A stretch of 64,000 bases of DNA, from NCBI GenBank assembly GCA_016789885.1, contig JAEUPZ010000018.1, positions 62,001 to 126,000 of the forward strand, written 5' to 3'. Position 1 is the first letter of the stretch. Every line of letters starts with the position of its first letter. Below the pieces are notes generated by a model. That model saw only the letters and a program-made list of their open reading frames with translations, ran no database searches and was not told the origin of the DNA. Source of the stretch: Chromatiales bacterium. GTDB lineage: Bacteria > Pseudomonadota > Gammaproteobacteria > Steroidobacterales > GCA-2729495. A program made the position numbers and the translations under genes. Below are positions 37,569 through 45,881 of the stretch, piece after piece.

Positions 37569-38752
37569 GGAGCCCCCGGCACGACGGCCGCCGCGGCAGC
37601 GGCCAGCGCCTCGAGCAGCCGGTCGACGTCGGCCGCGTCATGGGCCGCGCTGAAGGTGATGCGCAGGCGCGCCGTGCCGGCCGGCACCGTCGGCGGCCGG
37701 ATGGCCGCCACCAGCACGCCGCGGTCGGCGAGCGCCTTGCTCAGGGCCAGCGCCGCCGACGAGTCGCCCACCAGCAGAGGCTGGATGGGCGTCTGCGACG
37801 GCAGCAGCGAGAGGCCCAGGGTGGCGGCCCCCGCGCGGAACCGCGCCACGTGGGCGCGCAGCCGCTCGCGTCGCCACTCTTCGTCCTGCGCGATGCGCAG
37901 GCTCTCGAGCGTCGCCTCGGCCAGCGCCGCCGGCAGCGCCGTCGAGTAGACGTAGGGCCGCGCGCGCTGCACCAGCGTCTCGATGAGCGCCTCGCTGCCG
38001 GCGACGAAGGCGCCGGCGGTCCCGAAGGCCTTGCCGAGGGTGCCGACGAGCACCGGCACGTCGTCGACGCCGAAGCGTGCCGGGTCCACGAGCCCGCGGC
38101 CGCCGGGGCCCAGCACGCCGCAGCCGTGGGCGTCGTCCACCATCAGCCAGGCATCGTGGCCACGGGCGAGCCCGGCGAGGGCCGCGATGTCGGCGCAGTC
38201 GCCGTCCATGCTGAAGGTGCTGTCGGTGACGACGAGGCGGCGGCCGGGGCCAGCGCCCACGGTGCCGAGCTGCGCGGCCAGGTCCGCCAGGTCGCCGTGG
38301 GCGTACCAGTGGAAGGCAGCGCCGGAGAGGCGGCCGCCGTCGATCAGCGAGGCGTGGTTGAGCCGGTCCTCGAACACGGCGTCGGCCCGGCCCACGAGGG
38401 CGTTGAGGGTGCCCGTGTTGGCGGCGTAGCCGCTGGCGAAGAGCAGCGCCCGGGGCCGGCCCGTGAAGTCGGCCAGGGCCTCTTCGAGGGCGTGGTGCGC
38501 CGCCGTGTGTCCGGTGACCAGGTGCGACGCGCCGGAGCCGACCCCCCAGCGCCGCGCACCCGCGACGAAGGCCGCCGTGACCCGCGGGTCGGCGGCCAGT
38601 CCCAGGTAGTCGTTGCTGCAGAAATTGAGCAGGCGGCGGCCGTCGACCTCGATCTCGCGGCCCGCCGGGGACGCGGCCACGCGCCGGCGCCGGTACAGCG
38701 ACCGCCGCTCCAGCGCCTTCAGCCCGCCCGCCAGGTCGTCGAAACCGGTCAC
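37565..38752 (-). CDS. bioF: 8-Amino-7-oxononanoate synthase
   Basis: This PLP-dependent alpha-oxoamine synthase condenses pimeloyl-thioester with alanine to give KAPA. Signatures are [56 protein letters not shown] and the PLP lysine in [16 protein letters not shown] prefer the GTG at 38752 (395 residues) because GGTGGA lies just upstream and the N terminus then matches the family length; a GTG at 38779 would add nine residues. It heads bioF-bioD-bioA; bioB, bioC and bioH are not in the window. Confidence 0.94.
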   Translation of the reverse strand: MTGFDDLAGGLKALERRSLYRRRRVAASPAGREIEVDGRRLLNFCSNDYLGLAADPRVTAAFVAGARRWGVGSGASHLVTGHTAAHHALEEALADFTGRPRALLFASGYAANTGTLNALVGRADAVFEDRLNHASLIDGGRLSGAAFHWYAHGDLADLAAQLGTVGAGPGRRLVVTDSTFSMDGDCADIAALAGLARGHDAWLMVDDAHGCGVLGPGGRGLVDPARFGVDDVPVLVGTLGKAFGTAGAFVAGSEALIETLVQRARPYVYSTALPAALAEATLESLRIAQDEEWRRERLRAHVARFRAGAATLGLSLLPSQTPIQPLLVGDSSAALALSKALADRGVLVAAIRPPTVPAGTARLRITFSAAHDAADVDRLLEALAAAAAAVVPGAP

Positions 38753-38895
38753 TGTTCCACCCGCTGCTCCCGCGCCCACCGCGGCGCCGGCGGGCGGCAG
38801 TTTAGCCGGATTGTGCGCGGCAACCTGCCCGCCCCCGGCGCCCCGGGGGCGTCGGTTATGCTGCAGTCCTGCCCACGAGCCCCGCCGGAGGACCC

Positions 38896-39513
38896 ATGCT
38901 GACGATCTACGGCCCCGCCCGCTCCCGCGCCTCCCGCGCGCTGTGGATGCTGGCGGAGTGCGGCGTGCCCTACACCCATGACGACCTCACCCAGTACCCG
39001 ACCATGGACGAGAAGTCCGCGGCGGTGAGGAAGGTCTACCCCCTCGGCAAGATCCCGTTCCTCACCGACGGCGACCTGCTGCTGTCCGAGTCCATGGCCA
39101 TCAACCTGTACCTGGCCCAGCACTACGGCACGCACCTCTGGCCCGACACGAAGGGCGGCCAGGCCCAGGCCCTGCAGTGGAGCTTCTTCGCCGTCACCGA
39201 GATCGACCCGCCCCTCGTGCAGCTGATGATCGAGCGCACCTTCCGCAAGGAGCCCGACCGCAACCTCGATAACGAGAAGAAGAACGCCGAGGGCATCAAG
39301 CGACCCCTGCAGTACCTCGACGATTACCTGGCGACCCACGAGTGGCTGGTGGGCCAGGCCTTCACGGTGGCCGACCTCAACCTGGCCTCGGTGTTCAGCA
39401 TGGCGAAGGGCGCCAAGGTCGACCTGGCCGGGTACCCACACATCGAGGCCTGGCTCGGCCGCTGTTACGCGCGTCCGGCGTACCTCAAGGCAACGACGCC
39501 GGCGCCGAAGTAG
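38896..39513 (+). CDS. Glutathione S-transferase family protein
   Basis: This 205-residue protein has an N-terminal thioredoxin-like domain ([21 protein letters not shown], with cis-Pro in [21 protein letters not shown]) and a helical C-terminal domain ([19 protein letters not shown] with the conserved N-capping Asp). The position of the catalytic Ser/Cys in [10 protein letters not shown] fits beta or nu-like bacterial GSTs. GGAGG precedes the ATG. It is 11 bp upstream of a metallo-beta-lactamase-fold hydrolase, and the two probably form an operon for glutathione-linked detoxification or thioester hydrolysis. Confidence 0.9.
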   Translation: MLTIYGPARSRASRALWMLAECGVPYTHDDLTQYPTMDEKSAAVRKVYPLGKIPFLTDGDLLLSESMAINLYLAQHYGTHLWPDTKGGQAQALQWSFFAVTEIDPPLVQLMIERTFRKEPDRNLDNEKKNAEGIKRPLQYLDDYLATHEWLVGQAFTVADLNLASVFSMAKGAKVDLAGYPHIEAWLGRCYARPAYLKATTPAPK

Positions 39514-39523
39514 GCGGGTCACC

Positions 39524-40393
39524 GTGTCACCCGTCCCGCCCCAGCGCTGGCGCATCGGCGCCGTCACGGTCACGCGCGTCATCGAGACGGAAGACGTCTC
39601 GATGACGGCGGCCGCGATGCTGCCCGACGCGACGCCGGAGAACCTGGCGCCCCATGGCTGGCTCCGGCCGCACTTCGTCGACGCCGCCGGCCGGCTCGTC
39701 ACCAGCATCCACACGCTGCTCGTCGAGAGCCGGGGACTGCGCATCGTCGTCGACACCTGCCTCGGCAACGACAAGCCGCGCATCGTGCCGCAGTGGAACC
39801 GGCGCCAGGGCAGCTTCCTCGCCGACCTCGCAGCGGCCGGGTTCCCGCGGGAGCGGGTCGACCGCGTCGTCTGCACCCACCTGCACCCGGACCACGTCGG
39901 CTGGAACACGATGCTGGTCGGGGACCACTGGGTGCCGACCTTCCCGGCCGCACGCTACGTCTTCAGCGCGGCCGACTGGAACTGGCTCGACCGGGCACCG
40001 GTCAGCGCGCTGGGCGACTTCGCCGGCGACTCGGTGCGGCCCGTCGTGGCGGCGGGCCTCGCCGACCTCGTGGCGCCCGGTTACCAGGTCACCGACGAGG
40101 TCTGGCTGGAGCCGACGCCGGGGCACTCGCCGGGCCACGTCAGCGTGCGCATCGCCTCCGCCGGCGAGCACGCGGTCATCACCGGCGACCTGATGCACCA
40201 CCCGGCCCAGCTGGCCCGGCCCGACTGGTCGAGCCCCTTCGACTACGACAAGGCGCGCGCGCTGGCGACCCGCAAGGACTTCATCGCCCGCTACGCCGAC
40301 CAGCCCGTGCTCGTCTTCGGCACGCACTTCGCCACGCCCTCGGCAGGCCGCATCGTGCGCGACGGCGACGCCTGGCGGCTCGCGCTGGACTGA
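39524..40393 (+). CDS. Metallo-beta-lactamase-fold hydrolase
   Basis: This 289-residue protein starts at GTG 39524 directly after the GST gene. It carries the two-metal signature CTHLHPDHVGWN, a third His in PGHSPGHVSVRI, the bridging Asp in ITGDLMHH, and a final His in FGTHFATPSAG. This pattern matches the AttM/lactonase-type and related hydrolases rather than true beta-lactamases. There is no signal peptide, so it acts in the cytoplasm. Its substrate may be a lactone, thioester or glutathione adduct, given the neighbouring GST. Confidence 0.9.
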   Translation: MSPVPPQRWRIGAVTVTRVIETEDVSMTAAAMLPDATPENLAPHGWLRPHFVDAAGRLVTSIHTLLVESRGLRIVVDTCLGNDKPRIVPQWNRRQGSFLADLAAAGFPRERVDRVVCTHLHPDHVGWNTMLVGDHWVPTFPAARYVFSAADWNWLDRAPVSALGDFAGDSVRPVVAAGLADLVAPGYQVTDEVWLEPTPGHSPGHVSVRIASAGEHAVITGDLMHHPAQLARPDWSSPFDYDKARALATRKDFIARYADQPVLVFGTHFATPSAGRIVRDGDAWRLALD

Positions 40394-40413
40394 CCCTCGG
40401 CCCGCGGCGGCGG

Positions 40414-41031
40414 TCAGCGCCGCGGTCGCCGCCTTGCTGGCACCCGCACCGCCGGCGTGCGGTCCATGGCGTGGTACTCGGGGTTCGGCATCATCTCCAG
40501 TGCCGAGGCCATGCGGTTCGTGTAGTTGAAGAAGGCCGCCACTTCGGCGATGTCGAAGAGGTCGCGGGCGCTGAAGCCGGCCCGGCGGAGCGCCCGGCGG
40601 TCGGCCTCCGCAACCGTCTCCGGCGCCGTGGTCAGCCGGTGCGCGAAATCCAGCATGCGCCGCTGGCGCGCCGGCAGCGGCGCCAGCCGCCAGTTGATGG
40701 CCAGCAGCTCGCCGAGCTCCGGATCACCGGACAGCTGGCGCACCGCCTGCCCGTGGGCCACGAGGCAGTAGTAGCAGCGGTTCGCGCTCGACACGACCAC
40801 CGCGATCATCTCGCGCTCGAGCACCGACAGGCCCGACCCGTCGCCCAGCATCAGGTCGTTGTAGGTGTTGATGAACTGCCGGAGCCGCCCGGGCCTCAGC
40901 GCGTAGGCCCGCAGCACGTTCGGCACGAGCCCCAGCCGCCCGGCGCAGACGCGCAGGTACTTCTGCAGGTCGGCGGGCAGGGAGCGGACCGGCGGCACCG
41001 GCAGGCGGGAGAGGCGTCGCGGCTGGGGCAT
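40414..41031 (-). CDS. AhpD-like peroxidase-related protein (carboxymuconolactone decarboxylase fold)
   Basis: This 205-residue helical protein has the AhpD redox motif in SSANRCYYCLVAHGQAVR (CxxC followed by His), FINTYNDLML upstream and FFNYTNRMASALEMMP downstream, as in uncharacterised peroxidase-related enzymes. The CxxC pair suggests alkylhydroperoxidase activity with a lipoyl or thioredoxin donor. It is the last gene of the minus-strand group beginning with the AbfD-like gene, 30 bp after NnrU. Confidence 0.88.
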   Translation of the reverse strand: MPQPRRLSRLPVPPVRSLPADLQKYLRVCAGRLGLVPNVLRAYALRPGRLRQFINTYNDLMLGDGSGLSVLEREMIAVVVSSANRCYYCLVAHGQAVRQLSGDPELGELLAINWRLAPLPARQRRMLDFAHRLTTAPETVAEADRRALRRAGFSARDLFDIAEVAAFFNYTNRMASALEMMPNPEYHAMDRTPAVRVPARRRPRR

Positions 41032-41061
41032 GGGGCACCTGGGTTCAGGCAGGCAGCGTTT

Positions 41062-41748
41062 TCACAGGAAAGCCAGGGGATCGCGGTCGAAGAGCCAGAA
41101 GTGCAGGCCGGCCAGCAGCGCCGCGGCCAGCGCAAGCCCCGCGGTGACCCCCGCGAGGGTCGCGCCGTCGCGGGGCCAGCGCGCCCGTCCGGACAGCAGC
41201 GCCACGAACGGCAGGAAGGACGTGCCGGCCGCCAGGTTCGCCCAGCGTTCGCCCAGCACGCGGCGGCGCCGGCGCTCGACCATGGCAAGGCCCAGCAGCG
41301 CGAAGCCGCCGAGCCCGCCGAAGAGCACGAGCCCGACGACGTGGCCGTTGGGTGGCACGTGGGCGAGCCCCCAGAGCGCCAGGCCCCAGAGGATGGGATG
41401 GCGCGTCAGCGCGACGGCGCCGGGCCGCGCCGGGTCATGGGGACCGGGGATGAAGGCCACGGACAGCGAGTTGCGACTGACGGCCCCCGCGCACAGCAGC
41501 ACCAGGGACAGGGGCACGCCCACCAGCGGAAAGAGATACGTCCAGCGGGCCGGCGGCCAGACCGGCAGATAGGGTGCGGCGAGCGTCGCCCGCAGCAGCA
41601 GCGTGAAGAGCAGCAGGGACAGCAGCGAGTAGCCGGCCAGGAAGCCCGCCTCGCCGAACCGCGCGATCAGCGACCGGCGCACGGCCGGCAGCGCGGGAAT
41701 CACGTGGGCGATCACGAAGACCGCCAGTGCCGCCAGGAACTGCCCCAC
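41062..41748 (-). CDS. NnrU family membrane protein
   Basis: This 228-residue protein has about six membrane helices and the NnrU/isoprenylcysteine methyltransferase-like segment LTRHPILWGLALWGLAHVPPNG, followed by ERRRRRVLGERW. NnrU proteins are linked to denitrification in alphaproteobacteria, and related 15-cis-zeta-carotene isomerases bind heme b. No denitrification genes are in the window, so I do not infer that role here. It lies 78 bp downstream of the aldehyde dehydrogenase in the same direction. Confidence 0.85.
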   Translation of the reverse strand: MGQFLAALAVFVIAHVIPALPAVRRSLIARFGEAGFLAGYSLLSLLLFTLLLRATLAAPYLPVWPPARWTYLFPLVGVPLSLVLLCAGAVSRNSLSVAFIPGPHDPARPGAVALTRHPILWGLALWGLAHVPPNGHVVGLVLFGGLGGFALLGLAMVERRRRRVLGERWANLAAGTSFLPFVALLSGRARWPRDGATLAGVTAGLALAAALLAGLHFWLFDRDPLAFL

Positions 41749-41826
41749 CCGTCACCTACTCCCTGCAGGCCGGCCACCGGCCAGCACCGAACGCCGGCAC
41801 GCCAGGGTCCGCATCCCGCGGCCGGC

Positions 41827-43251
41827 TCAGACGAGCCGCGCCGGTTCCCGCGTCTGGATCAGCAGCGCCTGCCGGCGCACGAAGCGCAGCAGTCCTGCGT
41901 CACCCATGCGCGAGCCGCCCATGCCGGACCAGCCGAAGGAGTTCTTCTCGGTCTCGTAGGTCTCGCGGGTCAGCGCGGCGTCGTTGATGCTCATGCCGCC
42001 GGCGCGGACGCGCTTCGCCACGGCCACGGCCTCGTCGATGGTGCCGGCGAACACGGCGCCCGACAGGCCGAAGACGGTGTCGTTGGCCAGCGCCACGGCC
42101 TCGTCGACGGTGCGGAAGGCCATGACCGGCGTGACGGGGCCGAAGGTCTCCTCGGTCATCAGCTGCATGGAGTGGTCGACGTGGGTGACGACGGTGGCCG
42201 GGCACCAGACCCCGCCCCCGTGGACCTCGGTCTTCCCGCCGCACCGGATGACGGCGCCCCGGGCCACGGCGTCGTCGAGGTGGGCGTCGATGATCGCCGC
42301 CTGCCGACCGAAGATGATGGGGCCGAGCTCGCCGTCCATGATGTCCGGGTAGTTGATGCGAACGCGGCGCGCCCGCTCCACCAGCAGCTCGACGAACCGG
42401 TCGTGAACGCTTTCGTCGACGTAGACACGCTCCAGCGCCAGGCACACCTGGCCGCTCGCCATGCAGGAGCCGCGGGTGATGGCATCCGCCGCGGCGGCCA
42501 GGTCGGCCGAGGCCAGCACGATGGCCGGGTCCTTGCCGCCCAGTTCGAGGAAGGCCGGAATGAAGCGCTCGGCCGCGGCGACGGCGATCTTCCGCCCCGT
42601 GGCGACGCTGCCGGTGAAGACCACCGCGTCGACCTGGCGGATCAGCGCGGCACCGGTGGCACCGTCGCCCGGCACCACCGCGAGCACCGCCGCCAGCTCC
42701 GGCACCGCCGCGATGGCGGCATTGAGCGGCGCGATGAACCGCGGCGTGACCTCGCTCGGCTTGATCAGGCAGGCGCAGCCGGCCAGCAGCGCCGGCACCG
42801 CGTCGATGAACGACAGCGCCAGCGGGAAGTTCCACGGGCTGATGGCACCCACGAGGGGGTACGGCACCAGCTGCTGGGTCATGCGCAGGCCCGGCATCAC
42901 CGCAGACTCGCGCTCGGCCACGGCCAGTACCGAAGGCGCCCGCTCGCACCAGCGCCGGATGTTGCGCGGCACGTTGCGCACCTCGCCCTGGGCGATGTGG
43001 TGGCGGCCGGTGTCGATGGCGAGCGCCGCCGTGATGGCTTCCTCGTGGGCCTCGACGGCGTCGGCAAAGCGGCGCAGCACCGCCTGCCGGTGGGCCAGCC
43101 CCGACTGCCACCACGCCTCCTGCGCGGAGCGCAGCGCCGCGGCCCGGGCCGCCAGCTCCGCCCCGGTGGGCGGCGTGAAGGCGTAGTCGACCTGCCCCGT
43201 CCGCGGGTTGCGCACGCTGATGGGCGCGGCGGCGGCAGCAGCGTCAGGCAT
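41827..43251 (-). CDS. Aldehyde dehydrogenase (semialdehyde-type)
   Basis: This 474-residue ALDH has AISPWNFPLALSFIDAVPALLAG, KPSE, FTGSVATG, the general base Glu236 in FLELGGKDPAIVL and nucleophile Cys270 in SCMASGQVCLALERV. It ends with FGWSGMGGSRMGDAG, which differs from the KxSGxGRE ending of common broad-range ALDHs. It overlaps the AbfD-like gene by 8 bp, so the two are probably made together. Oxidation of succinate semialdehyde or a related 4-carbon aldehyde is a reasonable guess from the partner. Confidence 0.92.
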   Translation of the reverse strand: MPDAAAAAAPISVRNPRTGQVDYAFTPPTGAELAARAAALRSAQEAWWQSGLAHRQAVLRRFADAVEAHEEAITAALAIDTGRHHIAQGEVRNVPRNIRRWCERAPSVLAVAERESAVMPGLRMTQQLVPYPLVGAISPWNFPLALSFIDAVPALLAGCACLIKPSEVTPRFIAPLNAAIAAVPELAAVLAVVPGDGATGAALIRQVDAVVFTGSVATGRKIAVAAAERFIPAFLELGGKDPAIVLASADLAAAADAITRGSCMASGQVCLALERVYVDESVHDRFVELLVERARRVRINYPDIMDGELGPIIFGRQAAIIDAHLDDAVARGAVIRCGGKTEVHGGGVWCPATVVTHVDHSMQLMTEETFGPVTPVMAFRTVDEAVALANDTVFGLSGAVFAGTIDEAVAVAKRVRAGGMSINDAALTRETYETEKNSFGWSGMGGSRMGDAGLLRFVRRQALLIQTREPARLV

Positions 43252-44827
43252 CGCGGGCCCCGGGCGGATTGAAGACCCGGCCCATGTACTCGGCCAGGTC
43301 CGTCGTGACCTCGGCCGCCGTGGCCGGCGCGACGCCGGCCAGCACCTTGGCGAGCGCCTTCTTGAAGTCGAGCTGCATCTGCCGCCCGATCTGGATCCGC
43401 TGCGCCTGGGGGGAGCCCGCGCCGTGCATCGACTCCGTCAGGTAGCCGACGGCGTTGCGGCCCAGCGTCATGTTCTCGATGAGCCGCAGGATGCGCATGC
43501 GGTCCTCGGTGGGGATGTCGGGACGGCCCTTCAGGTACTTGCGGATCAGGTCGCCCACCTCCGGCGCGTTGAGGTCCTGCTCCGAGGGCAGCGTCACCAT
43601 CAGGCCGCCGGCGAGATCCTGCGCCAGGCGGCTGATCTCGTAGGGAAAGCGCGTGACGTGGTGCTTGCAGACGTTGGCGATCATGTCGTCGCAGAGGTAG
43701 ACGCCCGACTTCATCGGCTGGGCCTGGTAGCTCGCGGCGATGCCCGTGGAGTAGATGGTCTCGTTCAGGTGCGTCATCTCGACGAGCTTGTCGCGCACGT
43801 GGGATGCCTTCTCGACGCCGTTGTAGTCGGCAATGGTGGCGGCGGCGCCGATCAGCACGTCGCCGACGCCCGACTTGCAGACGTAGCTGCGCCGGTGGTA
43901 GCAGGTGAAGCGCTCGACGAGCATGGCGGCGTAGTCGACCTCGCCGTCCATGAAGATGTGCTCGTTGGGAATGAACACGTCGTCGAAGACGATCATCGCC
44001 TCCTGGCCGCCGAACTCGCGGTTGCCCGGGTCGATGCTGCCGCCCTCCATGGCCCGCGTGTCGCAGGACTGGCGGCCGTAGATGTAGGTGATGCCCGGCG
44101 CGTCGACCGGCAGCGCGCCGACGATGGCGTAGTCGCGGTCGGCGGGCCCCAGCCGCATGGTCGGCATGACCACGAGCCAGTGGGAGTTCAGGCAGCCGGT
44201 CTGGTGGGCCTTGGCGCCAGTGATGTACACGCCGTCGGCGGTGCGGCGGCTGACGTGCACGAACATGTCCGGGTCGGCCTGCTCGTGGGGGGCCTTGCCC
44301 CGGTCGCCCTTGACGTCGGTCATGGCGCCGCCGATGACGTAGCCGCGGCGCTGCATGTCGGTGACGAAGGCGAGGAAGCGCTGGTGGTACGGCGTGCCGT
44401 GGGCCGCGTCGATCTCGTACGTCACAGAATGCAGCGAGTTGATCGCATCCATGCCGACGCAGCGCTGGAAGCAGGTGCCGGTCAGCTGGCCGAGGCGGCG
44501 CTGCATCTTGTTCTGCAGGACCAGGTCCTCGGCGCTGCGGGCGATGTGCAGGAAGCGGTTCACCCGCTCGCCGGTGTAGGGCGACAGCGCCGAGGCGAGC
44601 TCCGGGTTGCGCGCGGCCAGCTCGTAGGTCTCGGCCACGGCGTTGATGGACGGGCGGATGACCGGGTGGTCGACGGGCTCGGGCACGAGCTCGCCAAACA
44701 GGTACACCTTGAGCTGGCGGCCCCGCAGGCTGGCCCGGTAGTCGTCGCCGGTGCGGATGGGGGTGACAGGCGCCGCGCCGGCACTGCGAACTTCTGAAGC
44801 TTTGGTCGCCAAGTAACTGAACTCCAA
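43244..44827 (-). CDS. 4-Hydroxybutyryl-CoA dehydratase-like (AbfD / 4-HPA 3-hydroxylase family) protein
   Basis: This 527-residue protein matches AbfD along its length: VDHPVIRPSINAVAETYELA, AINSLHSVTYEID, GAMTDVKGDRGKAP, GAKAHQTG, and YLTESMHGAGSPQAQRI with the catalytic Glu465. AbfD uses FAD plus a [4Fe-4S] cluster. Cys119 and Cys123 in TGTCFQRCVG are present, as is His311, but the fourth ligand Cys317 follows after five residues (YHRRSYVCK) where the clostridial enzyme has six. Start: TTG 44827 has AGGA 8 bp upstream; TTG 44812 with GGAG 9 bp upstream is equally good. The aldehyde dehydrogenase gene overlaps its end. Confidence 0.85.
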   Translation of the reverse strand: MEFSYLATKASEVRSAGAAPVTPIRTGDDYRASLRGRQLKVYLFGELVPEPVDHPVIRPSINAVAETYELAARNPELASALSPYTGERVNRFLHIARSAEDLVLQNKMQRRLGQLTGTCFQRCVGMDAINSLHSVTYEIDAAHGTPYHQRFLAFVTDMQRRGYVIGGAMTDVKGDRGKAPHEQADPDMFVHVSRRTADGVYITGAKAHQTGCLNSHWLVVMPTMRLGPADRDYAIVGALPVDAPGITYIYGRQSCDTRAMEGGSIDPGNREFGGQEAMIVFDDVFIPNEHIFMDGEVDYAAMLVERFTCYHRRSYVCKSGVGDVLIGAAATIADYNGVEKASHVRDKLVEMTHLNETIYSTGIAASYQAQPMKSGVYLCDDMIANVCKHHVTRFPYEISRLAQDLAGGLMVTLPSEQDLNAPEVGDLIRKYLKGRPDIPTEDRMRILRLIENMTLGRNAVGYLTESMHGAGSPQAQRIQIGRQMQLDFKKALAKVLAGVAPATAAEVTTDLAEYMGRVFNPPGARDA

Positions 44828-44973
44828 TATCTTTTCCTGCTGGCCCGACGGGCCGCCGGCCCCGGCGGGGCGGCCTGCAGCTTAGCACGCGGCCCCGGCC
44901 CGCCCGGCCCTGCGGCCCGCTGCCGGCAGGCTGTCTGCCAGCCGCCGGCCATCAGGCTGCTGCAGACACGCGG

Positions 44974-45879
44974 CTACAGGTCACGGGCCACGCGAAAGCC
45001 GAAGAACGAGTAGCGGGCGTCCGGCGGGTCGCGGCCCCGGAAGGTGACGTGCTGGCGCCCCGGCCGGGTGATCCAGCTGCCGCCGCGGACCGAGCGCCGC
45101 TCGCAGCCCTCGCGCCCGAAGGGCCGGCCGTCGACGGGCACGCCGGCGTAACCCGGCACGTAGCAGTCGGCGGTCCACTCCCAGAGATTGCCGAGCAGGT
45201 CGTGCAGGCCGTAGGCGTTGGCTGCGAAGCGCCCGACCGGGGCCACGCGGCCATACCCGTCGTCGCAGTCGAACGAATCCCAGTCGAAGCCGTTGGCCGC
45301 GGCGCCGCTGCGGTCGTAGACGTTGCCCGCCCGGCACGGCGCGTCGGCCGCGTCGCCCCAGGGAAAGCGCGTCGTGGTCCCCGCCCGGGCGGCGTACTCC
45401 CACTCGGCCTCGGAGGGCAGCCGGTAGGGCTGTCCCGTGACGCCGGCGAGCCAGGCAGCGTAATCCCGCGCATCTTCCCAGCTGACGCAGGCCACGGGCT
45501 CGTCGGCGAGTGGCGGACGACCGTAGCCGGGATCCCGCCAGTCGGCCCCGGAAGGGAACTGCCACTGCCTGCCGTCCCATACCTGGCAGCCTCCGCGCGA
45601 CGCGCGGCCCGTCGCGTCGACGAACCGCGCGAACTCCGCCTGGGTCACCTCGTGGCGCCCGAGGGCGAAGCGGTGGACGATGCGCACGGTCCGCACCGGC
45701 CCCTCGGGCCGGCCCTCCTCGCCGCCCTCGGCCCCCATCAGGAACGCGCCGGGCGGCAGGGCCACCATGGCGGGGCAGTCGCGGCAGTCGCGGAACGCCG
45801 CCGGCGCGTCAGCGACGGGCCGCGCGCAGCCCCCCGCGGCCAGGACCACGGCCAGCAGCACGACGCGCACCGCGGCCAT
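44974..45879 (-). CDS. SUMF1/formylglycine-enzyme-fold lipoprotein
   Basis: This 301-residue protein starts with a lipobox (LAAGGC, Cys18) and then the FGE-sulfatase domain: MVALPPGAFLMGAEGG, HEVTQAEFARFVDATG, PVACVSWEDARDYAAWL, LPSEAEWEYAARAGT, LLGNLWEWTADCY, SVRGGSW and the end GFRVARDL. The copper-binding cysteine pair of true formylglycine generators near RVTFR...C is not visible (HVTFRGRDPPDARYS), so catalysis of Cys oxidation is doubtful. The ATG follows the IorB-like stop by 2 bp, so the two are co-translated. It may be a periplasmic accessory of that oxidoreductase. Confidence 0.88.
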   Translation of the reverse strand: MAAVRVVLLAVVLAAGGCARPVADAPAAFRDCRDCPAMVALPPGAFLMGAEGGEEGRPEGPVRTVRIVHRFALGRHEVTQAEFARFVDATGRASRGGCQVWDGRQWQFPSGADWRDPGYGRPPLADEPVACVSWEDARDYAAWLAGVTGQPYRLPSEAEWEYAARAGTTTRFPWGDAADAPCRAGNVYDRSGAAANGFDWDSFDCDDGYGRVAPVGRFAANAYGLHDLLGNLWEWTADCYVPGYAGVPVDGRPFGREGCERRSVRGGSWITRPGRQHVTFRGRDPPDARYSFFGFRVARDL

Positions 45880-45881
45880 GC

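Noticed and set aside
44820..44832. Possible third copy of the shared GntR element upstream of the AbfD-like gene (ccaatatc)
   Set aside because: Only seven to eight bases match (CCAATAT) and the conserved TAAGAT half is absent.
44974..45879. Calling the SUMF1-fold lipoprotein a formylglycine-generating enzyme
   Set aside because: The catalytic copper-binding cysteines are not visible, and no sulfatase gene is in the window.
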